From NCBI RefSeq assembly GCF_013620825.1, contig NZ_NJIC01000052.1:1-43606 (forward strand): a stretch of 43,606 nucleotides of DNA, read 5' to 3'. How positions within the stretch are numbered: the stretch's first letter is position 1; each line of letters opens with the position of its first letter. Both the position numbers and the translations under genes were made by a program. This document shows, one piece after another, positions 8,999 to 18,001 of this stretch. The notes beneath the pieces are model-generated. The model did no database searches, had not been told where the DNA came from, and saw nothing but the letters and a program-made list of their open reading frames with translations. Source of the stretch: Rhodanobacter sp. PCA2 (GTDB taxonomy: Bacteria; Pseudomonadota; Gammaproteobacteria; Xanthomonadales; Rhodanobacteraceae).

Positions 8999-10981
8999 TC
9001 AGTGCATCGTGTAGCTGTTGTTGGAGCGGTCCGCGTCCGGCAGTTTGTGGTCGGGATCGAGTTCCAGCTTCGCGATGGGCTTGGCGGTATCCAGGGTGAG
9101 CTTGGGCGTGCCGCTGAAGCGCCAGGTTTCCACCGGCAGGCGGATGTCGCGGTGCGTGCCGTCAGTGAAGTCCACGCGCAGCGTGGCCGGCATCACCAGC
9201 TTCTGCCTGCTGACCAGGTCCACCGTCACGCCCCTGGCCGCGTCGTTGCCCACGTAGCTGGCGCCCGTGACGCCCATGTCGAGCTGCCAGTTGTGGAAGT
9301 ACCAGCCGCGCCACCACCACGACAGATCCTCGCCCGCCGCGCTGTCCATGAAGCGGAAGAAGTCCGAGGGCGTGGGATGGTGGTAGGCCCAGGTGCGGAT
9401 GTAGGCGCGGAACGCGGGGTCGAAGCGCTCGGGGCCGAGGATCTGCTCGCGCAGCAGGATCAGGCCCAGCGCACCCTTGAAGTAGGTGAGCGGGTGGCGG
9501 TACTTCTCGCTCACCGTATCCGCATGCGCCATCAGCGTGGGCGCGTCGGGATCGGCCAGCAGCGGCAGGATCTCGTCCACCGGGTTGCCGCCCTTGGGCG
9601 CGTATTCGCCGTCGCGCTTGGGACCGTATTCGCCGTGGTTGAAGGCATCCGACGCGTAGACGTCGATGAAGGTGTTGAAGCCTTCGTCCATGAACGCGTG
9701 GCGGCGCTCGTTCGAGCCCACGATCATCGGGAACCAGGTGTGGCCGATCTCGTGCGCGGTGATCCAGAACAGGCCCTTGCCGTGGTCCTCGTAGCCGTCG
9801 AAGACGATGCCGGGATACTCCATGCCGGCGCCGTGGCCGCCGAGGTTGACCGCGTTCGGCCACGGGTACGGAAACCACTTCGCGGAGAAGTGCTCGATCG
9901 CGCCCTTGAGGTATTCGGTGGAACGGTTCCACTGGTCGGCGCCCACGCCTTCCACCGGGTAGATCGACATGGCCAGCGCGTGCTTGCCGTCGGGCAGGTT
10001 GATGCGCGCGGCGTCCCACACGAAGGCGGGCGAGGCGGCGAAGGCCACGTCGCGCGTGTGTTCCATGCGGAAGCGCCAGGTCTGCGTGCCGCTGCGCGTG
10101 GGGCGCGAAGCGGGATCGTTCACTTCCTCCGGCTTGCGGATGTACACGGTGCGGTCGCTGTTCGCCGCCTGCGCCAGGCGCTCGCGCTCGGTGGCGGTGA
10201 GCACCTGCTCGGGGTTCGTCAGCTGGCCGGAACCTTCGACGATCCAGTTCCACGGCACCGTCACCGCATAGTCGATGGTGCCGTATTCGAGGTAGAACTC
10301 CTGGCCGAGGTAGGGCAGCGTGTCCCAGCCGCGCAGGTCGTCGTACACCGCCATGCGAGGGAACCACTGCGCGATCTCGTAGATGTCGCCGTTCTTCGTC
10401 GGCGTCACCGCGGTGCGGCCGCCCCAGGTGCCCGGCACGGTGTAGTGGTAGCGGATGCGCAGCTTCACCTGGCCGCCCTTCGCCTTGAGCGCCGCCGGCA
10501 GGTCCACGCGCAGGCGCGTGTCGTCCACCAGGTAGCGCACCGGCTTGCCGTCCACTTCCACCGCGTCGAGCTGGTAGCCGTCGGTGGACTGGCCGGGCTT
10601 CTTCGGCCACGGCGAGGTGAGCGCGCCGCGCGAGTCGGGCTTGTAGATGTTCTGGTCGAGCTGCACCCACAGCGCGTCGAGCGCGTCGGGGCTGTGGTTG
10701 GTGTAGGTGATGGTTTCGTCGCCGGACAGGCGGTGCGTGGCCGGATCGATGCTCGCCTTGATGTCGTAGTCGGCGCGGTTCTGCCAGAACCCCGGGCCGG
10801 GCTTGCCGGCGCCGTCGCGGAATGCGTTGACCGGCTGCGGCAGCGCAAGCGGCGCGAACAGCTTCTGCGGATCGAAGGGCGAGCCCTTGTCCTGGGCGAA
10901 GGCCGGCGCGCACAGCGCGGCGACGGCGAACAGGACGACCAGGGCGGCCGCGGGGCGGCGGACCGCAATCGGGTTCTTCAT
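8999..10981 (-). CDS. M1 family zinc metallopeptidase (secreted aminopeptidase-like)
   Basis: A 660-residue protein with a signal peptide ending APAFA|Q (about residue 29). ATG 10981 has AAAGG just upstream and gives the signal peptide directly. The zinc site is H410-E411-x-x-H414 with Glu433 18 residues later (HEIGHTWFP...MDEGFN), the diagnostic M1 pattern. The exopeptidase GAMEN loop is replaced by GAGMEYP at about 385-390, as in the M1 subgroup of larger secreted bacterial peptidases. It probably hydrolyses peptides in the periplasm. The gene is divergent from queF and ends at the shared hairpin near 8966-8992. Whether it is a true aminopeptidase is uncertain because of the altered GAMEN motif. 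Confidence 0.92.
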   Translation of the reverse strand: MKNPIAVRRPAAALVVLFAVAALCAPAFAQDKGSPFDPQKLFAPLALPQPVNAFRDGAGKPGPGFWQNRADYDIKASIDPATHRLSGDETITYTNHSPDALDALWVQLDQNIYKPDSRGALTSPWPKKPGQSTDGYQLDAVEVDGKPVRYLVDDTRLRVDLPAALKAKGGQVKLRIRYHYTVPGTWGGRTAVTPTKNGDIYEIAQWFPRMAVYDDLRGWDTLPYLGQEFYLEYGTIDYAVTVPWNWIVEGSGQLTNPEQVLTATERERLAQAANSDRTVYIRKPEEVNDPASRPTRSGTQTWRFRMEHTRDVAFAASPAFVWDAARINLPDGKHALAMSIYPVEGVGADQWNRSTEYLKGAIEHFSAKWFPYPWPNAVNLGGHGAGMEYPGIVFDGYEDHGKGLFWITAHEIGHTWFPMIVGSNERRHAFMDEGFNTFIDVYASDAFNHGEYGPKRDGEYAPKGGNPVDEILPLLADPDAPTLMAHADTVSEKYRHPLTYFKGALGLILLREQILGPERFDPAFRAYIRTWAYHHPTPSDFFRFMDSAAGEDLSWWWRGWYFHNWQLDMGVTGASYVGNDAARGVTVDLVSRQKLVMPATLRVDFTDGTHRDIRLPVETWRFSGTPKLTLDTAKPIAKLELDPDHKLPDADRSNNSYTMH

Positions 10982-11084
10982 GGAGTGCCTTTGGGCGTGG
11001 GCGAGCCCGCCCACTATAGGAATCGTACCGTCCCGGTGGATAGGCCAGAAGTACTGGCTGCGGCCGCCTCGCTAGAATGGCGGC

Positions 11085-11921
11085 ATGAGCACGCCCGACC
11101 ACTCCCCCCTCGGCAAGGCCACCGTCTACGCCGACCGCTACGATCCTGCGCTGCTGTTTCCCATCCCGCGCAGCGCCAAGCGCGCCGAGATCGGCGTGGG
11201 CCTGCCGCTACCGTTCCACGGCACGGATATCTGGAATGCCTACGAGCTGTCCTGGCTGGACATGCAGGGCAAGCCGCAGGTGGCCGTGGCCGAATTCCGC
11301 GTACCGGCGAGCACGCCGAACATCGTCGAATCGAAGTCGTTCAAGCTCTATCTCAACGGCTTCGCGCAGGAACCGCTGGCGAACGCGGACGCGCTGCGCG
11401 CCCTGCTGCAGCGGGACCTCAGCGCCGCCGCGGGCGACGTGGTGGAAGTGATCCTGCATCCCGCGCGCGCCGCCGCACTTTCCTTCGACGATCTCGCCGG
11501 CGAATCCATCGACGCCCTGCCTGTCGCCATCGACGACTACGGCCCGCCCAAGGCCGAGTACCTGCGCGTCGATGCCGATGCCGCCGTGGTCGAGGAAACC
11601 CTGGTCTCCGACCTGCTGCGCTCGAACTGCCCGGTCACCGGCCAGCCGGACTGGGGCAGCGTGCAGATCGCCTATCGCGGCGCGCCGATCGACCGCGAGG
11701 GGCTGTTGCGCTACCTCGTCTCGTTCCGCACGCATACCGAGTTCCACGAGCAGTGCGTGGAGCGCATCTTCATGGACGTCACGGCGCGCTGCGCGCCCGA
11801 GCGGCTCAGCGTGTACGCGCGCTACACCCGCCGCGGCGGCCTGGACATCAACCCGTTCCGCAGCAGCGTGGCGACCGCGCCGGGCAGCGCGCCCGACAAC
11901 CGCCGCGGCGCGCGGCAGTAA
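11085..11921 (+). CDS. queF: NADPH-dependent 7-cyano-7-deazaguanine reductase QueF (type II)
   Basis: QueF reduces preQ0 to preQ1 in queuosine biosynthesis for tRNA. The 278-residue length is that of the two-domain (E. coli-like) type. The NADPH/substrate motif [12 protein letters not shown] is at residues 82-93. The nucleophile Cys182 ([11 protein letters not shown]) that forms the thioimide and the general acid Asp189 are in the second half, with the same seven-residue spacing as in E. coli. ITARC-like and RRGG (Arg-Arg-Gly-Gly, [12 protein letters not shown]) motifs close the protein. No other queuosine gene is adjacent and I see no preQ1 riboswitch in the 103-bp upstream gap. Confidence 0.96.
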   Translation: MSTPDHSPLGKATVYADRYDPALLFPIPRSAKRAEIGVGLPLPFHGTDIWNAYELSWLDMQGKPQVAVAEFRVPASTPNIVESKSFKLYLNGFAQEPLANADALRALLQRDLSAAAGDVVEVILHPARAAALSFDDLAGESIDALPVAIDDYGPPKAEYLRVDADAAVVEETLVSDLLRSNCPVTGQPDWGSVQIAYRGAPIDREGLLRYLVSFRTHTEFHEQCVERIFMDVTARCAPERLSVYARYTRRGGLDINPFRSSVATAPGSAPDNRRGARQ

Positions 11922-11970
11922 CCGGCGCTTCAGTCCGCGCGTACTAGCCTCGATCCGACTCGACTCGCCA

Positions 11971-11995
11971 TGGCATCGCGCCCGGTGCGATGCCA
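11971..11995 (+). other. Hairpin in the leader of the lipoprotein gene
   Basis: TGGCATCGC (11971-11979) and GCGATGCCA (11987-11995) form a perfect 9-bp stem with a 7-nt loop, 50 bp after the queF stop codon and 18 bp before the lipoprotein ATG. There is no T-run. It may be a weak queF terminator or a leader structure affecting lipoprotein translation. Confidence 0.4.
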
Positions 11996-12013
11996 CGGCC
12001 ACGGGATACCGCC

Positions 12014-12565
12014 ATGCGCCGACTCGCCTGCCCGCTCACCCTGTGCTTCGCCAGCCTGCTGCTGGGTGCCTGCCATGGGCACGACAGCACGCCGGTGGAA
12101 CCGATCGCCGGCACCTCCGGAAAAACGCCCGTGGCGGCACACACGGCCAAGCCCGCCCCCGCCGCCACGGCACCCGCGCCCGCCGCGAGCACGGCGAAGA
12201 AACCCGTCGCCGCGACCGACGACAGCTTCCGCGTCGCCACCCTCACCCTGGGCAGCGCGATCGACGGCGGTTACGCCGTGACCGCGCCCGCCACGCGCTT
12301 CGCCGACAACACGCCGGTGATCTACGCCAGCGTCGCCACCACCGGGCGTACCGCGGGCGCCACGCTGGATGCGCGCTGGCGCTACCTCGAAGGCCAGGGC
12401 GTGCTGGTCAACGAACTCCGCCAGACCATCGCCGCCGACGGCCCCGCGGTGACCACGTTCAAGGTGCAGAACCCCAACCGGTGGCCCGCCGGCAAGTACA
12501 GCGTGGAGATCTCGCTGGATGGCAAGCACGCCGCCAGCCGCGACTTCGAGATCGGCAACCGCTGA
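12014..12565 (+). CDS. Putative lipoprotein with Ala/Pro-rich linker
   Basis: A 183-residue protein with a lipobox L17-G18-A19-C20 after a short hydrophobic segment, so export and lipidation at Cys20 are expected. Residues about 28-75 form a low-complexity Ala/Pro/Lys linker. The remaining 110 residues look beta-rich (FRVATLTLGSAIDGG...; YSVEISLDGKHAASRDFEIGNR), reminiscent of an immunoglobulin-like domain. I do not recognise a named family. ATG 12014 is preferred over 11990 because it gives a proper signal sequence. A 9-bp hairpin (11971-11995) lies in its leader, and a convergent terminator follows at 12584-12618. Confidence 0.75.
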   Translation: MRRLACPLTLCFASLLLGACHGHDSTPVEPIAGTSGKTPVAAHTAKPAPAATAPAPAASTAKKPVAATDDSFRVATLTLGSAIDGGYAVTAPATRFADNTPVIYASVATTGRTAGATLDARWRYLEGQGVLVNELRQTIAADGPAVTTFKVQNPNRWPAGKYSVEISLDGKHAASRDFEIGNR

Positions 12566-12583
12566 AGCCATCGCCGTCCTGAT

Positions 12584-12618
12584 GCAGCCGCAGCGCCCCG
12601 CACGGGCGTTGCGGCTGC
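12584..12618. terminator. Convergent terminator hairpin
   Basis: GCAGCCGCAGCGCCC and its near-complement GGGCGTTGCGGCTGC form a 15-bp stem with one G-T wobble and a 5-nt loop. It lies between the lipoprotein gene (+) and the TonB receptor gene (-). There is no long T-run, so efficiency is uncertain. Confidence 0.6.
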
Positions 12619-12626
12619 GCATATGC

Positions 12627-15029
12627 TCAGAAGTGGATGTCGACGCTGCCGGTGACGCTGCGCGGCGCCGCGATGATGCCGCGGATGAAGTCGTTGCCGT
12701 TGTAGTCGGTGTCGGTGTACGCCGTGTTCAGGTAGTGCCGGTTGAACAGGTTGTCGACGTTGAGGCCGAAGCGCACCTCGTGCCCGAAGCCGGAGGACGC
12801 GAACTGCACGGTGTCGCTCACGCCGATGTCGAACACCGCATACGGCTTGATCGTGGCGGCCGTGGGCGTGCCGGCGAACAACTGGTCGATGTATTGCTTG
12901 TCCACGAAGCGCCCCTGCGCGTCGACGCGCCAGCCCTGCCACTTCCACGTCACGCCCGCGCTGTACAGGTTCTGCGGCACGCCCGCCAGCGGCTGGCCGG
13001 CGTTGACCTGCCCCGCGAAATCGGACGTGAAGCTGGACGTGAACTTCGCCTGGTTGTGCGCGTAGTTGAAGTACGCGCCGAACGTACCGGCGGACATCGT
13101 CTGCCAGTCCTCCCGCAACTGCAGCTCGACGCCCTGGTAGCGCGAACTGCCGCCGTTGCGGAAATGGCTGAGCTGGGTGACCGGGTCGGTGACCGTGATG
13201 AAGGTGTTCCTGAAGTTCTCTCGATAGCCGTTGAGCGTGGCGCTGAAACCGTCCACGCGGTAGCGCGCGCCGACCTCGTAGTCCTCGACGTATTCCGGCT
13301 TCACCGTGGGCGGCACGAGGGTGTTGTTGCCGTTCGCGTCGGTCTGGAACGCGCCGTAGTACGCGGAGATGTCCGGCAGCTTGAAGTTCTTGCCGTACGA
13401 GGCGTAGACGTTCAGGCCGTCGGCCACCTGGTAGTTCGCGCCGAACGTGGGCGAGACGAAGTGCTCGGTGTCCTTCACCGTGCCGGCGATCGGGTAGTAG
13501 ATGCCCACGATGTCGTGGTTGGTGGTGCTGGCGTGGATGAACTTCAGGCCCGGCGTGAGGTGCAGCCTGTCGTCGAACAGCGACACCGTATCCTGCGCGA
13601 AGAGCGAACTCACCGTGCGGTGGTCGTGCTCGTCCCAGGTGTCGTTGTAGCCATTGATCTTCGGCACTGGCGCCGAGCCGTACCAGTATTCGCGCGAATG
13701 CAGCTTGCCCCAGGTGACGTTGCCGCCGATCACGACCTCGTTGTTCGGCAGGCTGAGGGTCAGCTCGGCCGTGTCGCCGACGCCCGAAGTGGTGTAGCCG
13801 TAGAAGTGGTAGGCGGTGCCGGCCTCCACCGAACCGAACACGGCGGCCGGATCGTAGGTGGGGCCGTCCGGATTGCCCAGCCAGAACGCGTAGCCGCTCG
13901 GGTTGTCTTCCAGGTTGTAGGGCTGGGTGGCGCTCTGCTGGTACAGCGGGTTGGAATACGAAGTGCGCAGGTATTCGTTGCGGCCGAAGAACAGCTTGTT
14001 GCTGAAGGCGACGTTGTCGGCGAACTGCGATTTCCAGTCCACGATGTCCAGCCAGTTGCGGTCCTTGATCGGCGAGGAGGTCCAGTCCAGCGGCCACTGG
14101 TAGCTGCGGCCGTACTGCTGCTGCAGCGCCTGCGGCATGTTGAACGGCGACAGGCCCTTGTTGGTGTTGTAGAGCAGGTAGTTGGACAGCGTGTTGTTCT
14201 CGTCGAAGGCGTACGACAGCGCCCAGTAGAAATTGTCGTTGCGGTCGTGGGTGTGGTCGATCCAGCCGCGGCTGCTCGAATGGGCGAACGCGAAGTACTG
14301 CTTGAGCCCGTTCCAGTCGCCGGTGTCGAAGCTCGCGTGGTAGTCGTAGCTGCGGAAGCTGCCGTAGCTCGCGCCGACGCGGCCGCCCATGGTGTCGCCG
14401 GGCTGGCGCGGCACGTAGTTGATGGTGCCGCCCAGCGAGTTGTAGGAGTTCACCGCCGGGTTGTTGATGCCGCGGTAGATGTCCACCGACTGCAGGTTGG
14501 CGGGAATCAGCAGCACGTTGTTGCGGTTCTCCGCCTGGTTCGTCACGCCGCCGTTGAACACGTCGTTGAGCGCCACGCCGGCGAAGGTTTCCGAGAACTG
14601 GCTGGAGTTGAAGGCGCGCAGGTTGACGCTGCTCTCCACGCCGTTCGGCCCGTTCGCATAGGCGAACACCGAGGGCTGCTGGTTCAGCATCGTCTGCACG
14701 GTCACCACCGGCGCGGGCGACAGGTTGCGCAGGGTCTCCGTGTCGATCTGGCTCTGCGTGTAGGTCGCCGTCGGCGGCACGTCGTTGATCGTCGCGGCCG
14801 TCACCGACACGCCGTTGAGCTGGGTCACTTCCTTCTTCGGCTTTTTCTTCGCGTCGTCGGCGGGGGTGCTGGTGCCATCGCCGGCGTTCGTCACGGGCGC
14901 CGTGCCGAGATCGGCGGCGCGGGCCGCCGTGCCGTGGAGGCCGCCGGCCATCGCGGCCAGGATGGCGAGCGCCAGCACGGACGTGCGGTGGCGAAGGAGG
15001 ATCGGCGGCTGTCGAACTGTGTTGCCCAT
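12627..15029 (-). CDS. TonB-dependent outer-membrane receptor
   Basis: An 800-residue ligand-gated channel. The signal peptide ends at about residue 38 (TAARA|AD), then comes a Lys-rich stretch (KKKPKKE) and a probable TonB box region (VTQLNGVSVTA). The plug domain follows at about 60-190 (SSVNLRAFNSSQFSETFAGVALNDVF, then VDIYRGINNPAVNSYNSLGGTINYV). The rest is a beta-barrel rich in alternating aromatic residues, ending in the outer-membrane signature GSVDIHF. It takes up a large substrate using TonB energy. The substrate cannot be read off; siderophore-type receptors are the nearest in general shape. Upstream genes on the same strand encode a DUF3617 protein and a PLC/AcpA-type phosphoesterase. 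A perfect 15-bp dyad (15139-15153) lies 110 bp upstream of the start codon. Confidence 0.92.
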   Translation of the reverse strand: MGNTVRQPPILLRHRTSVLALAILAAMAGGLHGTAARAADLGTAPVTNAGDGTSTPADDAKKKPKKEVTQLNGVSVTAATINDVPPTATYTQSQIDTETLRNLSPAPVVTVQTMLNQQPSVFAYANGPNGVESSVNLRAFNSSQFSETFAGVALNDVFNGGVTNQAENRNNVLLIPANLQSVDIYRGINNPAVNSYNSLGGTINYVPRQPGDTMGGRVGASYGSFRSYDYHASFDTGDWNGLKQYFAFAHSSSRGWIDHTHDRNDNFYWALSYAFDENNTLSNYLLYNTNKGLSPFNMPQALQQQYGRSYQWPLDWTSSPIKDRNWLDIVDWKSQFADNVAFSNKLFFGRNEYLRTSYSNPLYQQSATQPYNLEDNPSGYAFWLGNPDGPTYDPAAVFGSVEAGTAYHFYGYTTSGVGDTAELTLSLPNNEVVIGGNVTWGKLHSREYWYGSAPVPKINGYNDTWDEHDHRTVSSLFAQDTVSLFDDRLHLTPGLKFIHASTTNHDIVGIYYPIAGTVKDTEHFVSPTFGANYQVADGLNVYASYGKNFKLPDISAYYGAFQTDANGNNTLVPPTVKPEYVEDYEVGARYRVDGFSATLNGYRENFRNTFITVTDPVTQLSHFRNGGSSRYQGVELQLREDWQTMSAGTFGAYFNYAHNQAKFTSSFTSDFAGQVNAGQPLAGVPQNLYSAGVTWKWQGWRVDAQGRFVDKQYIDQLFAGTPTAATIKPYAVFDIGVSDTVQFASSGFGHEVRFGLNVDNLFNRHYLNTAYTDTDYNGNDFIRGIIAAPRSVTGSVDIHF

Positions 15030-15138
15030 GGGGTCGGTTCCGTTGAGAGGGTCGCCGCGACATGAAGCCGTTGCGCCTGTCCGCGCGGCGGGCGGCAGGA
15101 AAGGCCAAAGCTGGAACGGATGCGCGGCGCACATGCAT

Positions 15139-15153
15139 GCCGATCCGATCGGC
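15139..15153. promoter_or_regulatory. Perfect dyad upstream of the TonB receptor gene
   Basis: GCCGATC-C-GATCGGC is a perfect odd-centred 15-bp palindrome in the 184-bp gap between the DUF3617 gene and the receptor start codon. It overlaps by one base another palindrome, CATGCATG (15132-15139). It is a candidate operator; the cognate regulator is unknown. Confidence 0.35.
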
Positions 15154-15213
15154 GAGGCGGTGTGGCCATCGGGTGATGCGGTGGTGCCGGTTTCACGTGC
15201 GCCCGACGCTGCT

Positions 15214-15702
15214 TCAGTCGCTGGGCCCGGTGCAGGCGGCGCGGCGCACGCCTTCCACCCGCAGCACCTCGCCCCGCCCCTGCAGGCTGATGCTGGCGGC
15301 GTAGTGCTCGGGCGTGTCGAACGCCACGCGACCCTGTCCGCTCGGCGTTGGCATGCCCGCGCACGCGAGCGTCCAGTCCAGCGTGGTGGTGCTGCGATGC
15401 GCATCGCTGCGCCTGCATTGCGGCGCCGGCATGGGCAACGCGGCGAAACTGGTCCAGGGATCGTCCCCTTCGTTCACGCAGTGCCACTCCACCCTGGGCG
15501 GCCCGGCGCGACCGTGGTCGACCACGCGCAGCACGACGCGCCACAGGCCGGGCATGGCCTGGAAATCGGCGGGGTCGGCGCGGATCACGGCGACGGAAGT
15601 TGCGCCAAGCAGCAGGATCGCGGGCAGGCTGAAACGCCGTGCCGGTACCTGCGGTCGATGCGCCGCCTTTCGGTGCGACATGGGCATGCTCTTGTTCTTC
15701 AT
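15214..15702 (-). CDS. DUF3617-like exported protein
   Basis: A 162-residue protein with an N-terminal hydrophobic segment (RFSLPAILLLGATSVAVI) after a basic start, so probably exported or anchored. The mature part begins FQAMPGLWRVVLRV, the typical '(M/P)PGLWE' opening of DUF3617 proteins. It has four spaced cysteines (HCVNEG, PQCRRS, LACAGM, AACTGP), as expected for two disulfides. Function of the family is unknown. It lies 61 bp after the phosphoesterase gene on the same strand. Only 9 bp separate the first ATG from a strong 13-bp hairpin and no ribosome-binding site is visible, so translation may begin at ATG 15687 or 15681 instead. Confidence 0.7.
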   Translation of the reverse strand: MKNKSMPMSHRKAAHRPQVPARRFSLPAILLLGATSVAVIRADPADFQAMPGLWRVVLRVVDHGRAGPPRVEWHCVNEGDDPWTSFAALPMPAPQCRRSDAHRSTTTLDWTLACAGMPTPSGQGRVAFDTPEHYAASISLQGRGEVLRVEGVRRAACTGPSD

Positions 15703-15711
15703 GGTGCGAAT

Positions 15712-15742
15712 CGCGGGCGGCCGGTGTCGCCGGCCGCCCGCG
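15712..15742 (-). other. Strong GC hairpin between phosphoesterase and DUF3617 genes
   Basis: A perfect 13-bp stem (CGCGGGCGGCCGG with its complement, 5-nt loop TGTCG) fills most of the 61-bp gap and ends 9 bp before the annotated DUF3617 start codon. There is no T-run. It could attenuate read-through, protect the upstream mRNA 3' end, or mask the downstream start. Confidence 0.6.
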
Positions 15743-15763
15743 CATTCCGCTTTCCTTGCCCGA

Positions 15764-17803
15764 TCAGTCCTGCATGCCCTGATCGTCGTCGTCGTTGCCC
15801 TGCTGGTGCGCCAGGCGGAAGTTGAACATATCCATCAGGTTGCCGATGGCCGGGGCGTTGAGCGGCACGTAGGGATCGGCCGGCGTGCTGACCGGGTTCG
15901 GCAGGTTGTCGCGGCTGCGTGCCGAGATGCGCTCGTGCAGGCCCCAGTTCGCCTCGACGAATTTGTCGAAGGAGACATGGTCGTAGTAGGTGTGCACCAC
16001 GCGGCCGCCCTCGGAATACTTCGACACCACCAGCAGCGGGATGCGCGTGCCGTCGCCGAAGAAGTCCAGCGGCTGCACGTAGCCGGAGTCGTAGTAGCCG
16101 CCGCCTTCGTCGAAGGTCACCATGATCGCGGTGTCGGCCCACAGCTTCGGGTTCGCCTTGACCATCGTCACGATCTTCTGCACGTAGCCTTCGAACAGGC
16201 CAAGCTTGGACGAGGCGGGATGGCCGTCCAGCAGGCCGTCCGGCTTGGCGATGGAGACCGCCGGCAAGGTGCCGTTCCGGATGTCGCTGTACAGGTCGTT
16301 GATGTCCTGGTTGCGCGCGCGCAGCTTGGGATCGGTCATCACCTGGGTGGAGTACAGGAACGGGTTGCAGATGTTGCAGTAGGTGCCGCCCTCGCCGTCT
16401 TCCTTGCCGTTGTCCCAGCCTTCGCCGTAGTACTTCCAGCTCACGTGGTGGCGGCTGAGCAGCAGGGCCAGGTTGTCCTGCTTCGTCGGCGGGATGGTGA
16501 ACTGGTTGGCGCCCAGCGGCGCGGGCGTGCCGTCGCCGAGATAGCCCGGGTTGTAGTTGTTGACCAGGTAGTAGGCGTTGCGGCGGCAGTCGCCGTGGCG
16601 GAAGCTGCGGTACGGCAGGCCCTTCAGGTAGTTCCTGACTTCGGCCACGCCGGGCTGGCTGTCGTCCGCGCAGTTGACGTAGGAGCCGCCGCCGTAGCCG
16701 CCCTGCACGTACCAGTTGTTGGTGCCCGGCTGCGCGTCGGGGTTCTCGATCTGGTTCACCGGCGGCGTCGCCGGCCTGCCCTGCGCGTCGGCGTAGTAGA
16801 TGAGGTCGCCGTAGCCGAGCATGATGTGGTTGGCGCCGGTGCCGCCCATCACCGACTGGTGGAAGTTGTCGCTGAGCGCGTAGCTGCGCGCGAGCTGGGC
16901 GAAGTACGGCGCGTCGCCCCGGGCCACGTTGAGGAACTGCATCGCCGTGGCGCCTTCGCCGGTGGTCTGGTCGGTGAAGTTCGCGGGTTGCGGCTTGCCG
17001 TCGCTGCCGGCGCCGATGCTGGTTTCCACCCAGGGGAACAGGTCGCTGCGACAGCCGCTGGGATTCGCGGCCGTCGCCGCGGCGGCGCTGCAGTCCAGCT
17101 GCTGCCACATCTGGAAGAAGCGGTGCACGGGGCTGTTCGCGTAGGCGTCGTAGCTGAGCGAGGCGTGCATGTCGACCGGCGCGTTCGGCAGCTGCGCGGG
17201 GAAGCGCGTGTCGAGCACGTGGTTCGGCAGGCCGCTGCCGCCGGAGGCGAGCTGGCCGTAGGCGTCGTCCGGCAGCCCCGGCTCCACCGCCTGCGCCTGC
17301 TGCGCCGAGGCGAAATACGGCTGGGTCGGCGTACCACCGGTGTTCATCGCCGGCAGCATGTCGTAGGGTGCGGTGCGCTGCGGCGCCATCGCGAACTTGC
17401 CGGTGCTGCGCGCCTGCCACTGCTGCGCCTTCGCCACGTGCGGACCCGGCGTGCCGTCGGCGTTGACGATGCCTTCGGACAGCAGGTTGCGCACGCGCTG
17501 GCCGCCCGGCGGCGTGTAGGTGGCGAACACGTGGTCGAAGGTGCGGTTCTCGCCGATCAGCAGGATCACGTGCTTGATCGGGGTGCGCGTGCGGTCGCTG
17601 CGGTCGTCGCCCTCTTCGGCGCCGTGCAGCAACACCACGCCGCCTGGCAGGCCGTGCTGCGCATGCTGGCGCGCCTGGTTGCGGAACTGCGCGTCCTGGT
17701 CGGCTTGCGCGGCGGTCTGCGCGCTCGCCACACCGGCGACGCCGGTGACGAGTGCGGCGACAACGAATGCTCTCAATCGCTTGCGACGAAACGTCGTGAA
17801 CAT
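15764..17803 (-). CDS. Secreted phosphoesterase of the phospholipase C/AcpA family
   Basis: A 679-residue alkaline-phosphatase-fold phosphoesterase with a signal peptide (MFTTFRRKRLR... ending ASA|QT, about residue 28). Metal-binding motifs of the PLC/acid phosphatase AcpA family are clear. They are Glu85-Asn86 in LLIGENRTFDHVF, an NFHQSVMGGTGANH segment with the nucleophile region, Asp-Glu in VTFDEGGGYYDSG, and the closing RIPLLVVS...VVHTYYDHVSFDKFVE. It should hydrolyse phosphomonoesters or phospholipid head groups outside the cytoplasm. AGGAGA precedes the ATG well. Several cysteines in the central part (NCADD, GDCRRN, YCNICN) suggest disulfides. Downstream genes encode a DUF3617 protein and a TonB receptor. 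Precise substrate unknown; no clear PHO box is seen in the 198-bp upstream gap. Confidence 0.9.
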   Translation of the reverse strand: MFTTFRRKRLRAFVVAALVTGVAGVASAQTAAQADQDAQFRNQARQHAQHGLPGGVVLLHGAEEGDDRSDRTRTPIKHVILLIGENRTFDHVFATYTPPGGQRVRNLLSEGIVNADGTPGPHVAKAQQWQARSTGKFAMAPQRTAPYDMLPAMNTGGTPTQPYFASAQQAQAVEPGLPDDAYGQLASGGSGLPNHVLDTRFPAQLPNAPVDMHASLSYDAYANSPVHRFFQMWQQLDCSAAAATAANPSGCRSDLFPWVETSIGAGSDGKPQPANFTDQTTGEGATAMQFLNVARGDAPYFAQLARSYALSDNFHQSVMGGTGANHIMLGYGDLIYYADAQGRPATPPVNQIENPDAQPGTNNWYVQGGYGGGSYVNCADDSQPGVAEVRNYLKGLPYRSFRHGDCRRNAYYLVNNYNPGYLGDGTPAPLGANQFTIPPTKQDNLALLLSRHHVSWKYYGEGWDNGKEDGEGGTYCNICNPFLYSTQVMTDPKLRARNQDINDLYSDIRNGTLPAVSIAKPDGLLDGHPASSKLGLFEGYVQKIVTMVKANPKLWADTAIMVTFDEGGGYYDSGYVQPLDFFGDGTRIPLLVVSKYSEGGRVVHTYYDHVSFDKFVEANWGLHERISARSRDNLPNPVSTPADPYVPLNAPAIGNLMDMFNFRLAHQQGNDDDDQGMQD

Positions 17804-18001
17804 GATGGGCTTCTCCTGAGGCCGCTCCGCACGGCCTGGGCGATAGTCCCCCTGATTCCGGCTGCGTCGTGGGGGTGTGCGCCGCGGCCAGGGCGACAGT
17901 CTTGTCCGCGCAAATGACCGCGTGTTGGCGCGTGCAAGACACGCGCACGCCGGATCATTTCAAGGTGATGAAAATTCGCAGCAACTTGCGCTACAGCGCA
18001 C

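Noticed and set aside
10982..11084. preQ1 riboswitch before queF
   Set aside because: No preQ1 aptamer-like pseudoknot could be recognised and the gap is short and shared with a divergent gene.
12519..15065. Long plus-strand open frame opposite the TonB receptor gene
   Set aside because: Low-complexity valine/arginine-rich translation with no motifs; the minus strand has a full receptor.
15030..15213. Cobalamin riboswitch before the TonB receptor gene
   Set aside because: No B12-box or other conserved aptamer core was found; only palindromes are present.
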